Positions 15,827 through 24,625 of a stretch of 64,000 bases of DNA are shown here, one piece after another (the first letter of the stretch is position 1; each line of letters opens with the position of its first letter). Source of the stretch: Pseudarthrobacter sp. MM222 (GTDB lineage Bacteria > Actinomycetota > Actinomycetes > Actinomycetales > Micrococcaceae); the NCBI RefSeq assembly GCF_947090775.1, contig NZ_OX352321.1, positions 2,852,001 through 2,916,000 of the forward strand, given 5' to 3'. The position numbers were made by a program, and so were the translations under genes. A model generated the notes under the pieces. That model searched no databases, was not told the DNA's origin, and was given only the letters and a program-made list of their open reading frames with translations.

Positions 15827-17281
15827 TCATTCTTCGCGGGCGAGCAGTTCGCGGACCCGGGCCCGGACGGGCTCCCGGTCATAGCTGTTCACCATTGCCG
15901 CCGCCATCCGGACGGGGTCACCGAAAAAGAAGTATTCATAGAGCGACTGGCGGCCGGAGAACCCCGAAATCGAGGCATCGAAGGCCAGCTTGAAGAGCCG
16001 GACGCGCTCGGGACCGGTAAGGGTTTTGCCCTGCAGATACATCTCGATGTCCGCCCGGGCCTCGCTGTTGACGTCCGCCTCGCCCGGCAGCGCCATCAGG
16101 CCGGAGGCGGAGAACTTCCGGATGATCTGCGGAAAGCGCTGGGCGATCTTCGGGTACCAGTTGCGGGCGGCGTTGAGGGTGGACCACTTCGGCAGCATCA
16201 CACCGGCCTCGTTCAGCCGGGCGTCGGCCTCGGAGGCGCGGACCAGCGCCCGTCCGATTTCGACGTCGACGATGAGTTCGGCGATGTCCTCCTGGATGTG
16301 CTGGAAGCCGTCGATGCCGATCGAGTCGGCCAGCTCGGAGGCCAGGCCGAGGAAGAACTCACTCTTGGCAATGGTGCGGGTGACCACCTGGTGCGTCATG
16401 AGCGCACCGGCGCCGGTCTCGGCATAGAAACCGTTGCAGAGCTGCGGGTTGCCGAGCATGAAAATCCGGTCGTTCGGGACGAACACGTCGTCGAAGATCG
16501 CGACGGCGTCCATCTCCTCGTAGCGCGAGGCGAGCGGCTCGTCATGCGTGCTGCCGCCGTTATACAGCGAGGTGCGGCAAAGATAGCGCAGGCCGGGCGC
16601 ATCGTTGGGGATGGCAAAGGCGTAGGAGTACGGCGCGTCCTCCGGCGATGCCCGGAGCACGGTGGACGGGAAGACCAGCAGCTCGTCGGCGATCGGTGCG
16701 ATGGTGGCGAGCATGCGGGCCCCGCGGATGACGATGCCGTCCTCGCGCTCCTCCACGATCCGCGCCGAAAGCTGGCCGCCCATTTGTTCGGAGCCGGGCA
16801 CCGAGCGGTTGACCTGCGGTGGAATCAGCGTGTGCGTGGCCAGAACATCATTCTCGCGGGCCCACTCATAGTAGTTGCGGATGTTCTCCGCGAACCTGGG
16901 ATCGGCCTGGGCAAACCATTTCTGCGCCGTGCTTAGGGCGGTGAGGGAGGAGTTCATGTAGTCGCCCGAGCGGCCCAGGAAACCGTTGGAGGACTCGGCC
17001 CAGGTGGAGATGGCGCGGCGGCGGCGCTCCAGGTCCTCAATGGTCCTGGGCACCAGAAAGGAGGCGTTCACGAGGTCGCCGGTGCTGGGCGAGGGATACG
17101 TCAGTGCCTCCTGGTACTTGGGGTCATGCTGCATGTCGAAGAGCTTGGCGTAGGACCTGGCGACGTTGCGGAAGGCGGGGTGCTCGGCGATTTTCTCGCT
17201 GACCACCCCGCCGTCGATCACCACGTGCGGCGTCATCGCGTTGAGCTTGTCCAGATACTGCTGGCCGGTACGGATACCCAT
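15827..17281 (-). CDS. 4-hydroxyphenylacetate 3-hydroxylase-type monooxygenase, oxygenase component (HpaB family)
   Basis: A 484-residue FADH2-dependent phenol ortho-hydroxylase of the HpaB/PheA/TftD group. Typical segments are MGIRTGQQYLDKLNA at the start, FMLGNPQLCNGFYAETGAG, and the C-terminal SLYEYFFFGDPVR. It uses reduced flavin from the partner reductase encoded just upstream (57-base gap). The start has AGGAGA at good spacing. Substrates in the family range from 4-hydroxyphenylacetate and phenol to nitro- and chlorophenols; none of the ring-cleavage genes that would show the pathway is present here. Confidence 0.92.
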   Translation of the reverse strand: MGIRTGQQYLDKLNAMTPHVVIDGGVVSEKIAEHPAFRNVARSYAKLFDMQHDPKYQEALTYPSPSTGDLVNASFLVPRTIEDLERRRRAISTWAESSNGFLGRSGDYMNSSLTALSTAQKWFAQADPRFAENIRNYYEWARENDVLATHTLIPPQVNRSVPGSEQMGGQLSARIVEEREDGIVIRGARMLATIAPIADELLVFPSTVLRASPEDAPYSYAFAIPNDAPGLRYLCRTSLYNGGSTHDEPLASRYEEMDAVAIFDDVFVPNDRIFMLGNPQLCNGFYAETGAGALMTHQVVTRTIAKSEFFLGLASELADSIGIDGFQHIQEDIAELIVDVEIGRALVRASEADARLNEAGVMLPKWSTLNAARNWYPKIAQRFPQIIRKFSASGLMALPGEADVNSEARADIEMYLQGKTLTGPERVRLFKLAFDASISGFSGRQSLYEYFFFGDPVRMAAAMVNSYDREPVRARVRELLAREE

Positions 17282-17338
17282 GGTTGTTTCTCCTGTCGTC
17301 GTGATCGTCGTGAGCTGCGTCGTCGAAGAAGTGCGGTC

Positions 17339-17920
17339 TTAGAGCAGATCCTCCATCCCCAGCTGGCTCTCCGGAATGGTGGTGAAGGTGCTGTTGGCGA
17401 AGGCCAGGGCATCGCCGTTGCGGTAGTTGAAGTCCACCACTTCGCCGATGTACAGGGTGTGGTCCCCGCCGTCGTAAGCCGCCCAGGGCTTGCATTCAAA
17501 GTAGGCGAGCACATTGGACAGCCGAGGCGCGGTCCCGCCTTCGACCCACAGCGGGTCGGGGCCTGGCCGCCCGGCGAAGTGCAGGGCCAGGTGGCGCTGC
17601 TCGGCGCCGAGGATGTTTACCGTGAAGGGCCGGCCGGCGAGTTCGTCGTGCGCCTTGGCGGTGCGGGCGATACTGACGAGCACGAGCGGAGGATCCATCG
17701 ACACCGACGTGAAGGAGTTGACGGTGATGCCGTGGCGCTTGGAGGCGCCGTCGAAGGTGACGATCGCGACGCCGGTGGCGAACCTGCCCAGGCTCCCGCG
17801 GAAGTGGTGGGCGCGGTGTTCCGGGGTGCGGTGTTCCGGGGCGCGGTGTTCCGGGGTGCGGTGTTCCGGGGTGCGGCCCGGAACAACCGGAGCGGCCTCG
17901 GTGCGGGGCTTGGCAATCAT
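17339..17920 (-). CDS. Flavin reductase, HpaC-type partner of the HpaB-like oxygenase
   Basis: A 193-residue FMN-binding split-barrel reductase that makes FADH2 or FMNH2 with NAD(P)H. The core begins FRGSLGRFATGVAIVTF, followed by GITVNSFTSVSMDPPLVLVSI and GGDHTLYIGEVV. Its N terminus carries four tandem PEHR-type pentapeptides (T/A-PEHR) just before the core, encoded by a 15-base repeat at 17814-17873. The ATG at 17920 has AAGGGA upstream. It is the first gene of a two-gene operon with the oxygenase and is divergent from the IclR regulator. Confidence 0.9.
   Translation of the reverse strand: MIAKPRTEAAPVVPGRTPEHRTPEHRAPEHRTPEHRAHHFRGSLGRFATGVAIVTFDGASKRHGITVNSFTSVSMDPPLVLVSIARTAKAHDELAGRPFTVNILGAEQRHLALHFAGRPGPDPLWVEGGTAPRLSNVLAYFECKPWAAYDGGDHTLYIGEVVDFNYRNGDALAFANSTFTTIPESQLGMEDLL
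17814..17873. repeat. Four tandem 15-base repeats in the flavin reductase gene
   Basis: Units begin at 17814, 17829, 17844 and 17859 and differ by a single base. They encode PEHR pentapeptides in frame, so gain or loss of a unit would not break the gene. Confidence 0.9.
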
Positions 17921-17991
17921 CGTTGATCCCTTGCGTATTGTTTCGTGGGCCCCGTGCTTCGTTGCGGGCCTGTATCTAACGCAAATCTCTT

Positions 17992-18006
17992 GTTCTATAA
18001 TCGAAC
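17992..18006. promoter_or_regulatory. IclR-type operator between flavin reductase and iclR genes
   Basis: GTTCTATAATCGAAC is a 15-base palindrome with one mismatched pair and closely resembles IclR-family sites such as those of PobR and PcaR. It contains TATAAT and sits between divergent genes, so the IclR protein at 18106 probably controls both. Confidence 0.7.
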
Positions 18007-18093
18007 ACGTAATTCCCATACAGAACGCTAGCGCAGTGAGTACCCGAGCACAAGGGTCGTTGCGGTAAGCCGGAGCGCCCGACCCCCTCCCCC

Positions 18094-18099
18094 TAGGAT
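18094..18099 (+). promoter_or_regulatory. -10 box of leaderless iclR-type gene
   Basis: TAGGAT, six bases before the ATG at 18106. Confidence 0.5.
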
Positions 18100-18105
18100 G
18101 GACCC

Positions 18106-18822
18106 ATGACCCCGACCGCCGCGAGCGCCCAGGCCTCCCCCTCCCAGACGCTGTCCCGTGGGATCCGCGCCCTGGAAATCCTCGCCGAAGCCGAGCAGCC
18201 GTTGACCATTGCCGAACTTGCCGACGCCATGGGCGTCCACCGCTCCGTCGCCTACCGCATCCTCCGCACGCTGGAGGACCACTCGTTGCTTGTACGCGAC
18301 GACGGCGGCCGGGTCCAGCCCGGTCCCGGCCTGGCCGTGCTGGCCCGCGGGGTTTCGCGCAACCTGCAGACGGCAGCGCTCCCGGAACTGACCCAGCTCG
18401 CCAACGCGCTGACCATGAGCGCCTTCGTGGTGGTCTGGGACCACGCCGAATGCGTCACACTGGTCACCGTCGACCCGCGGCACACGGGGGCCACCGTGGT
18501 CCAGCATCCCGGCTCACGTCATCCGATCAGCGCCGGCGCGCCCGGCATCGCCATCCAGTCGGCGTTTTCCGAGCAGGAATGGCACGAAGCTGCGCCCGGG
18601 ATCCCGTACCGCGCCGAGGCCGCCGAAGCCCGGCGCCGGGGCTACGCCGCCAGCCACGATGAGGTCATCGCGGGGGTTTCCTCTCTGGCTGTGCCGGTCC
18701 GGGTTCCGGGCGGACGGCCGGCAGCCCTCGCCGTCGTGTACATCCGCGCCGCCCAGGACCCAGAAACCGTGGCTGCGGCACTGGCCGCGAGCGCCGCGCG
18801 GATCGAGATGCAGCTCGGCTGA
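18106..18822 (+). CDS. IclR family transcriptional regulator
   Basis: A 238-residue regulator. The N-terminal winged helix is seen in LSRGIRALEILAEAE and LADAMGVHRSVAYRILRTLE. The C-terminal effector domain contains PISAGAPGIAIQSA and GYAASHDEVIAGVSSLAVPV, the usual IclR ligand-binding signature. It is divergent from the flavin reductase-oxygenase operon with an IclR-like palindrome between them, so it most likely controls that operon in response to the aromatic substrate or a product. The MHS transporter beyond the oxygenase is a second possible target. Confidence 0.9.
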   Translation: MTPTAASAQASPSQTLSRGIRALEILAEAEQPLTIAELADAMGVHRSVAYRILRTLEDHSLLVRDDGGRVQPGPGLAVLARGVSRNLQTAALPELTQLANALTMSAFVVVWDHAECVTLVTVDPRHTGATVVQHPGSRHPISAGAPGIAIQSAFSEQEWHEAAPGIPYRAEAAEARRRGYAASHDEVIAGVSSLAVPVRVPGGRPAALAVVYIRAAQDPETVAAALAASAARIEMQLG

Positions 18823-18841
18823 CCGGGCCTTGCCCGGGCGG

Positions 18842-20191
18842 TCAGACGCGGGCGGGCGTCGTTTTCTTCCGGTGGAGGACGACGACGGCGGCGGCACCCA
18901 GCAGGAACAGCGCCACGGCGGCACAGACCGGCACAAGGAAGGCCGTGGAGTAGCCGTGATTTTGCGCGAGCTGCCCGGCGATGGAGGATCCGAGGGCGGT
19001 GCCGGCGACGATGCCGCTGGCCAGGGCCGTCATGACCGTGCCGAGTTTGCCGGCCGGGGCCACGAGTCCGCCGATGGCGAAGACAGTGACCATGAGCGGG
19101 CCGACGGGCAGGCCCAGCACCAGCAGCACCAGGATCATGGGCAGCGCGGTCGACGGCAGCAACAGCAGCAGCGCGAGGGCGGCCATCAGCGCCGAGCAGC
19201 CCAACCAGCGGGCGTTCACCGTGATCCGCTGCGGCCAGTAGGCAACCGAAAGGGCGGCCGCTGCCGAGCTCAGGCCCATCACGGCGTACAGCAGCCCGGC
19301 CAGCTCGGAGGTGGCAAAGCTCGCGGCGAAGGAACTGAGCGAGGTCTGCGTGGAACCGAAGAATGTGCCCATGCAGACCATGGCCAGCACGGGCAGCGCG
19401 ACGGCGGCAAACGATCCCGCCCGCTGACCGGCAGGCAGAGTACTTCGGCGTTGTTTCTCCGCTGCCGCAGCTTCCGCGGTCCGCGCCGGCGCCCGGACCA
19501 CGGCACGGTGCGTCGGGTGCACGGCGAAGGCCGGTACCAAGGTGATGGTCAGCGCTGCGGCAAGGGCCAGCGGCAGCCAGGGTGCGAAGAGGCTGGCAAT
19601 GATTCCCACCAGCGCCGGGCCCAGCACGAAGGTCAGTTCGTCGGCGGTGCCTTCGTACGAAAGGGCCGTATCCAGGTCCGCGGTGTTGGCTTCGCGTCCG
19701 CCCCGGGAGGTGAGGGCCATCCAACGGACCCGCGCCAGCGGGCCGACTTGCGGGCAGCTCGCGCCGGCCACAAACGCGGCCGCCAGCACGGGCCAGGCGC
19801 CGGCCAGGTCCTGTCCGGCTGGGATCAAGTGGGCGGCAAGAATCAGGGCGGTGACCGCGACAGTGTTGAAGACCGCGGCAAACACCAGCACCGGCCGCTG
19901 GCCCAGCCGGTCCGCCAGCGCGCCCAGAATGGGCGCGCCCAGGGCGGAGCCGATGCCGACGGCGCCGGCCGACACACCGCCGACGGCGTAGGAGCCGGTG
20001 ACGGCCGTGACCAGGGTGAGGGCGCCGACCGTCAGCATGGCGAGAGGGAGCCGGGCAAAGAGTCCCAGCGGGATGAAGCTCCGCCCTGCCAGCAGCGGCA
20101 GCCGGGCGAAGCGGCCGGTCCGGCGCGGGGAGGCGGGTTGCGGGGAGATGGGCGCCGAAACGGGCGCCAGAGAAGTCGTTGAAGGATTCAT
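18842..20191 (-). CDS. MFS transporter, probable exporter
   Basis: A 449-residue protein with 12 predicted helices and a 45-residue Pro/Ser/Arg-rich N terminus. The helix 2-3 loop reads GALADRLGQRPVLV, the MFS motif A pattern, and long Ala/Leu-rich helices follow. The substrate is unknown. The start is uncertain: ATG at 20191 has no good ribosome site, while the strong GGAGGAGGG at 20221-20231 stands before an ATG at 20219 in another frame. A TATAAT box lies at 20259-20264. Confidence 0.8.
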   Translation of the reverse strand: MNPSTTSLAPVSAPISPQPASPRRTGRFARLPLLAGRSFIPLGLFARLPLAMLTVGALTLVTAVTGSYAVGGVSAGAVGIGSALGAPILGALADRLGQRPVLVFAAVFNTVAVTALILAAHLIPAGQDLAGAWPVLAAAFVAGASCPQVGPLARVRWMALTSRGGREANTADLDTALSYEGTADELTFVLGPALVGIIASLFAPWLPLALAAALTITLVPAFAVHPTHRAVVRAPARTAEAAAAEKQRRSTLPAGQRAGSFAAVALPVLAMVCMGTFFGSTQTSLSSFAASFATSELAGLLYAVMGLSSAAAALSVAYWPQRITVNARWLGCSALMAALALLLLLPSTALPMILVLLVLGLPVGPLMVTVFAIGGLVAPAGKLGTVMTALASGIVAGTALGSSIAGQLAQNHGYSTAFLVPVCAAVALFLLGAAAVVVLHRKKTTPARV

Positions 20192-20258
20192 GATTCCGGG
20201 TTCGCTCAATGGTGCGCATCGTCCCTCCTCCCGATGCGCGCAACCCGGTAACTATCCG

Positions 20259-20264
20259 ATTATA
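20259..20264 (-). promoter_or_regulatory. Consensus -10 box upstream of MFS gene
   Basis: TATAAT on the minus strand, about 40 bases before the strong ribosome site GGAGGAGGG. A transcript would begin near 20252. Confidence 0.5.
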
Positions 20265-20280
20265 ACCGCATCCGCGATCC

Positions 20281-23200
20281 TCACAGCTGGGCGTCGTCGG
20301 AGATATGGAGGGTTGAGCCGTTACGCTGCTTGACCACCTGCAGCTGGGTGCCGATGCGCTGTTTCATTTCCGCCACGTGGCTCACGAGCCCCACCACTCT
20401 GCCGCCGTCCCGGAGGCCCTCGAGGGCGTCCATGACCTGCTCCAGGGCCTGTTCATCGAGGCTTCCGAATCCCTCGTCGACGAAGAGGGTTTCGATGTCC
20501 ACACCGCCGGACTCCTGTTGCACGACGTCCGCCAGGCCGAGGGCCAGGGCGAGCGAAGCCATGAATGACTCTCCACCGGAGAGCGTCGCGGTGTCCCGGC
20601 GCTGTCCGGTCCATTCGTCCACTACTTCCAGGCCCAGACCGGATTTGGCCCCGCGGGCCGCCTTTGCGTCCGTGTGCTGCAGGGTGTAGCGGCCGTCGCT
20701 CATGCCGATCAGCCGTTCGGAGGCGGCGACTGCCACCTGTTCGAGCCGGGCTGCCAGCACGTAGCTGTTCAGGCTCATGCGGTAGGTGTTCTCTCCCCCG
20801 CCCCGCGCGGCCTCGGCGACGGCATTCAGCAGCGCAGCCCGTTCACGGGGCTCCCTGCCGGCAGCCGCCAGCCGTGCAAAGTCGGCGGCGGTCCTGCCCA
20901 GGGTCCGTCGGGATTTCTCCGCGAGTCCCGCGGCGAGCGCCGCTTCGCGGGCCGAACGTTCCGCCGTTGCCGCTGCCGCGCGGAGCTGCTCCAGGACCGT
21001 CTCCTCCACGGGTCCCTCTGTTTCCAGTTCCCGGGCTGCCAGCACCAGCTCCTCGCTGGCGAAGAGCTCCTGGATCCGGGCGGCTTCGTCCTGCCCGGCA
21101 CGGACGTCAGCTTCCAGCGCCGCCGCATCCGCTGCGCAAAGCAGCACGGCCTGCGCCTCCTGAGCGGACTCGAAGCCGGCGCCCGGAAGGGCCTTCTCCA
21201 ACTGATCCCGCGCGTCAACGGCGCGGGTCCCGGCCTGTTCCAGCCTGGTCCGCGCCGCCTCGGCCCGTTCCAGGACGGCGGTCGTGGAGCCCAGCGCTGC
21301 CATCCGCCCGGCGAGGACCGGGTGCCCGGCACGCAATTTGTCGAGTGCCTCCTCGAGGGTGTCGGCCTGGTCCTGTACTTCGGTGATCGTGGACTCCGTC
21401 TGGGCGATGCGGGACGCCGAATCCATCTGCGCCTGCTCGGCACCGGCGATCTCCTCTTCCAGCTTGGCGTGCCGGGCGCGGTTGACGGCAAGCTCCTCCG
21501 CCGCGCGGCGGGCTTCGGCGGCGCGTTCCCTGGCCCGGGTCGCCTCCGCGCCGGCAGCCGCGGGCGAGATGTGTCCGCCCTGCGCCGCCAGGACGGCGAC
21601 CTCCTGCTGGGCCTCGGACAGTTCACGCTCGAGCCCGGCGAGGACCGTCTCCGCCGCCTCGCACTCGAGCTGCGCCGATTGTTCGGCCTCGGCTACGGTC
21701 AGGGCGGACGCCGCGGCCGGGGCGGGGACGGGATGCTCGGGACTGCCGCAGACCGGGCACGGGACGTCGGGCAGCAGTTGCGCGGCCAACTCGGCGGCAG
21801 CGTTGGCGAGCCTTTCCTCACGCAGGTCCAGCCAGCGCTGGCGCCGGTCCTGGTAGTGCTCCCGCGCGCTGCCGTGGCGTTGCTCCACGACGCCGCAGGC
21901 CTTCAGGGCTGCGGCGTGGCGCCGGACCAGGACGACGAGTTCCTCAGCGGCGGCCGCCTCCTTGGTCCGCAGCGGGACCTCGGCGGCGAGCTCCTCGAGC
22001 GGGCGCAACCCTGCGAGCAACGTCTCGGATTCGTTCCGCAGAGCGGTGAGGGCCGCTGCGCCGGACGTCCGCCCGGCTTCCAGCTGGGCCACGGTCCCGC
22101 GAAGCTGGAGGGTGCGGCTCCGCAGCCCGGCAAGCCGTGCTTCGTCCGGCAAACGCTCTTCGAGCACCGCACTTAGGGACCGCAGTCCCCGGAGTGCCGA
22201 ACGCAGGGCTCCGCCGTCCACCGGGCAACTGTCGGCCCGGCCCGGAACGGGTTTTCCAGCGAACAAATCGAGGGCCGAATCCGAAGGGCCGGTCCCCAGC
22301 GCGGCAAGTTCGGGGTCGGTGAGGGCCGCGGCTCGGAGTTCTTCCGTGGCTGCCGACATGGCAGCCACGGCAAGTTCCTCGGCCGTCAAGGCACTGTCCA
22401 CCGCCTGCAACTGCCCGCCAAGCACTTCGGCCTTGCGGTGCAGGCCCAGTTGCCGGCCCTTCGCCGCGAGTTCGGGCGCGGCTGCCGCTGCCTCGGAGCG
22501 GCGGCGTTCGGCGGCGGCCAGTTTGGCCTGGCGGGCGGCGCGTGCCGTCGCGGTGTCCCGGGCGGACAGGCGTTCGGCCCGCAGCAGCTCCGCCTCCAGC
22601 CCGGCCGTCTGCCGTTCCTCCGCCACGGCGGCCGCAGTTCCCTCGAGCCAGGCCAGGAACGCCTCGGCGTCAGTCCGGTCGGGAGCGTCCGAGATGTCGA
22701 GTTCCAGCGCATCCGTTTCGGCTTCAGCCTGGGCCAGCAGGACGTCGAGTTTCTGATTGAGGGTGGCGACCTCGGCGGCGGCGGCCTTCGCCCTGCGTCC
22801 GAGCTCCTGCTCCACGGCCTCGAACCGCTGGGTGCCGAACAGGCTCTGGAGGAGTTCAAGGCGGTCAGAGGCCTTGGACCGGAGGAAGGCGGCAAAGTCG
22901 CCCTGGGGCAGCATGACCACGCGGGTGAACTGGTCCCGGTTCATGCCCAGGACTTCGGTGATCTCGGCACCGGCCTCGTCATTGCGCCCCGATTTTTCAA
23001 TCCACTCGCCATTGACGCGCTCGCGCAGCACTGTGTTGGCCTGCTGGACGGTGAATCCGTTCTTTCCGCGGGCACTCGGCTTGTCCCACGCGGGCGAGCG
23101 GGACACCTCGAAGTGCCGGCCTCGGGCGGAAAACTCGCACGTGACGCGGGGTTCGGCGGCCGCCGCGGCGTGGTCGCTGCGCAGCCGCTTGCCGTCCTGG

Positions 23201-23379
23201 CGGGCGCCGGGAACCGAGCCGTAGAGAGCGAAGCAAATTGCGTCCAGCACGCTGGTCTTGCCGGCACCGGTGGGGCCGTTAAGGAGGAACAGGCCGTGCG
23301 TACTCAGGCGGTCGAAGTCGATCTGTTCGGTGCCGGCGAAGGGGCCGAAGGCCGAGATCTCGAGGCGGTGGATCCTCAC
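20281..23379 (-). CDS. sbcC: Exonuclease SbcCD, ATPase subunit SbcC
   Basis: A 1032-residue SMC/Rad50-like ATPase. The N terminus has Walker A (NGPTGAGKTSVLDAI) after MRIHRLEISAFGPFAG. Two long coiled-coil arms flank a zinc hook (DVPCPVCGSPEHP) near residue 540. The C-terminal lobe contains the signature LSGGESFMASLALALGLAD and Walker B (ETLFVDEGFGSLDE). With SbcD it cleaves hairpins and protein-blocked DNA ends. The ATG overlaps the sbcD stop (ATGA), giving a two-gene operon. Confidence 0.95.
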   Translation of the reverse strand: MRIHRLEISAFGPFAGTEQIDFDRLSTHGLFLLNGPTGAGKTSVLDAICFALYGSVPGARQDGKRLRSDHAAAAAEPRVTCEFSARGRHFEVSRSPAWDKPSARGKNGFTVQQANTVLRERVNGEWIEKSGRNDEAGAEITEVLGMNRDQFTRVVMLPQGDFAAFLRSKASDRLELLQSLFGTQRFEAVEQELGRRAKAAAAEVATLNQKLDVLLAQAEAETDALELDISDAPDRTDAEAFLAWLEGTAAAVAEERQTAGLEAELLRAERLSARDTATARAARQAKLAAAERRRSEAAAAAPELAAKGRQLGLHRKAEVLGGQLQAVDSALTAEELAVAAMSAATEELRAAALTDPELAALGTGPSDSALDLFAGKPVPGRADSCPVDGGALRSALRGLRSLSAVLEERLPDEARLAGLRSRTLQLRGTVAQLEAGRTSGAAALTALRNESETLLAGLRPLEELAAEVPLRTKEAAAAEELVVLVRRHAAALKACGVVEQRHGSAREHYQDRRQRWLDLREERLANAAAELAAQLLPDVPCPVCGSPEHPVPAPAAASALTVAEAEQSAQLECEAAETVLAGLERELSEAQQEVAVLAAQGGHISPAAAGAEATRARERAAEARRAAEELAVNRARHAKLEEEIAGAEQAQMDSASRIAQTESTITEVQDQADTLEEALDKLRAGHPVLAGRMAALGSTTAVLERAEAARTRLEQAGTRAVDARDQLEKALPGAGFESAQEAQAVLLCAADAAALEADVRAGQDEAARIQELFASEELVLAARELETEGPVEETVLEQLRAAAATAERSAREAALAAGLAEKSRRTLGRTAADFARLAAAGREPRERAALLNAVAEAARGGGENTYRMSLNSYVLAARLEQVAVAASERLIGMSDGRYTLQHTDAKAARGAKSGLGLEVVDEWTGQRRDTATLSGGESFMASLALALGLADVVQQESGGVDIETLFVDEGFGSLDEQALEQVMDALEGLRDGGRVVGLVSHVAEMKQRIGTQLQVVKQRNGSTLHISDDAQL

Positions 23380-24575
23380 AGTGACACCCCTTCCAGGCGC
23401 ACAGTTTCCAGGGCGTCGGCAAGGACGGCCGATTCGGCGTCGTCGGCGCTACGGCCGCGGACGTGTTCCAGGAAGCCGCAGCAGATGGACAGATCGTCGT
23501 CGGCTTCGGCGAGCCGGCTGCTGTAGCTGGCCTTGGCGGCGTTGCCGGTGCCGTCTGGGTCGAATCCCAGCACTAGGGTGTCAGGGAAGCGGGCACGCAG
23601 CCGGTCCATGGCCTGCGCCGGGCGCTGGGCGTCGGTCAGCGTGATCTGGCAATAAGCGCCTTCGGCCCAGGCGAAGTCTTCGGCCGAGAGCAGCTCGTCG
23701 AGTTTTCCGCGCAGCACGGCAAGGGTTCGCGGCGCTTCCCACAGCACTTCGCGGACCTCGCCGATTCCGGCGGCATCCACCTCCACGAGCCAGCTGCCCT
23801 TCTTGTGCTTGGCCTCGGAAAAGGAGTACGCGAGCGGCGATCCGGAGTACCTCACAGAGGACGACAGCTCCTGCCGGCCATGCAGGTGGCCCAGGGCCGT
23901 GTAGCCGAAGCCGTCGAAGAGATCCAACGGGACGGCGCCCACGCCGCCGATGCTCAGGTCCCGTTCGCTGTCGGAGCTGATGCCACCGCTGGCGAAGGTA
24001 TGCGCCAGGACCACCGAGTGGACGGTCCGGGTGGCGGTGCGGGCTGCGAGGTCGGTCCGGATCCGGGCCGTGGCGGCCCTGGTCACCTCGAAGTGGCTCG
24101 CGGTTTCGACGCCGAGCTGTCCGGCGACCAGCCGGGGTTCCAGCCAGGGGATTCCGTAGACCGCGAGCACCGGACCGGTGCCCGGGTCCGTACCGGCGGT
24201 GCTGCCGGCGCCGCCGTCGAGCGGGAACAGCACGGGGGTGTCCAGATCTGCCAGCCGGGTGCGCAAATGCACTCCCCCGCGCTCCAGCAGCCTCGAAGCG
24301 AAGCCCAGCCGGATGGCGGAATCGTGGTTGCCGCTGGTGAGAACCACCTGGGCACCGGCACCGGTCAGCCGGACAAGGGCGTCGTCGAGCAGGCCCACCA
24401 CGTCGACGCCGGGCAGGGCACGGTCATAGACGTCGCCGGCAATGAGGACGACGTCTACCGACTCGTCCCGCACGAAGGCGACGAGCTGGTCGATGAACGC
24501 GCGCTGGGCGTCAAGCATCCCGACGCCGTGGAACGACCGGCCCAAATGCCAGTCCGAGGTGTGCAATAACCGCAT
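23376..24575 (-). CDS. sbcD: Exonuclease SbcCD, nuclease subunit SbcD
   Basis: A 399-residue Mre11-like calcineurin-fold nuclease. Metal-site motifs appear in order: HTSDWHLGRSFHG at the start, LIAGDVYDRALPG, LTSGNHDS, a later VVLAHTFASG and FGYTALGHLHG. The C-terminal cap domain ends with the AEADDDLSICCGFLEHVRGR segment. It works with SbcC in hairpin and end processing. A TACCGT box six bases before the ATG suggests a leaderless message. Confidence 0.95.
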   Translation of the reverse strand: MRLLHTSDWHLGRSFHGVGMLDAQRAFIDQLVAFVRDESVDVVLIAGDVYDRALPGVDVVGLLDDALVRLTGAGAQVVLTSGNHDSAIRLGFASRLLERGGVHLRTRLADLDTPVLFPLDGGAGSTAGTDPGTGPVLAVYGIPWLEPRLVAGQLGVETASHFEVTRAATARIRTDLAARTATRTVHSVVLAHTFASGGISSDSERDLSIGGVGAVPLDLFDGFGYTALGHLHGRQELSSSVRYSGSPLAYSFSEAKHKKGSWLVEVDAAGIGEVREVLWEAPRTLAVLRGKLDELLSAEDFAWAEGAYCQITLTDAQRPAQAMDRLRARFPDTLVLGFDPDGTGNAAKASYSSRLAEADDDLSICCGFLEHVRGRSADDAESAVLADALETVRLEGVSL

Positions 24576-24581
24576 GTTCCT

Positions 24582-24587
24582 ACGGTA
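24582..24587 (-). promoter_or_regulatory. -10 box of leaderless sbcDC operon
   Basis: TACCGT on the minus strand, six bases before the ATG at 24575. Confidence 0.5.
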
Positions 24588-24625
24588 TCGGCTGGCGCCG
24601 ACAGTATTGTGCCACCGCCCCGGGG

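Noticed and set aside
20674-22176. A 500-codon rightward open frame
   Set aside because: Antisense to sbcC, with no recognisable motif.
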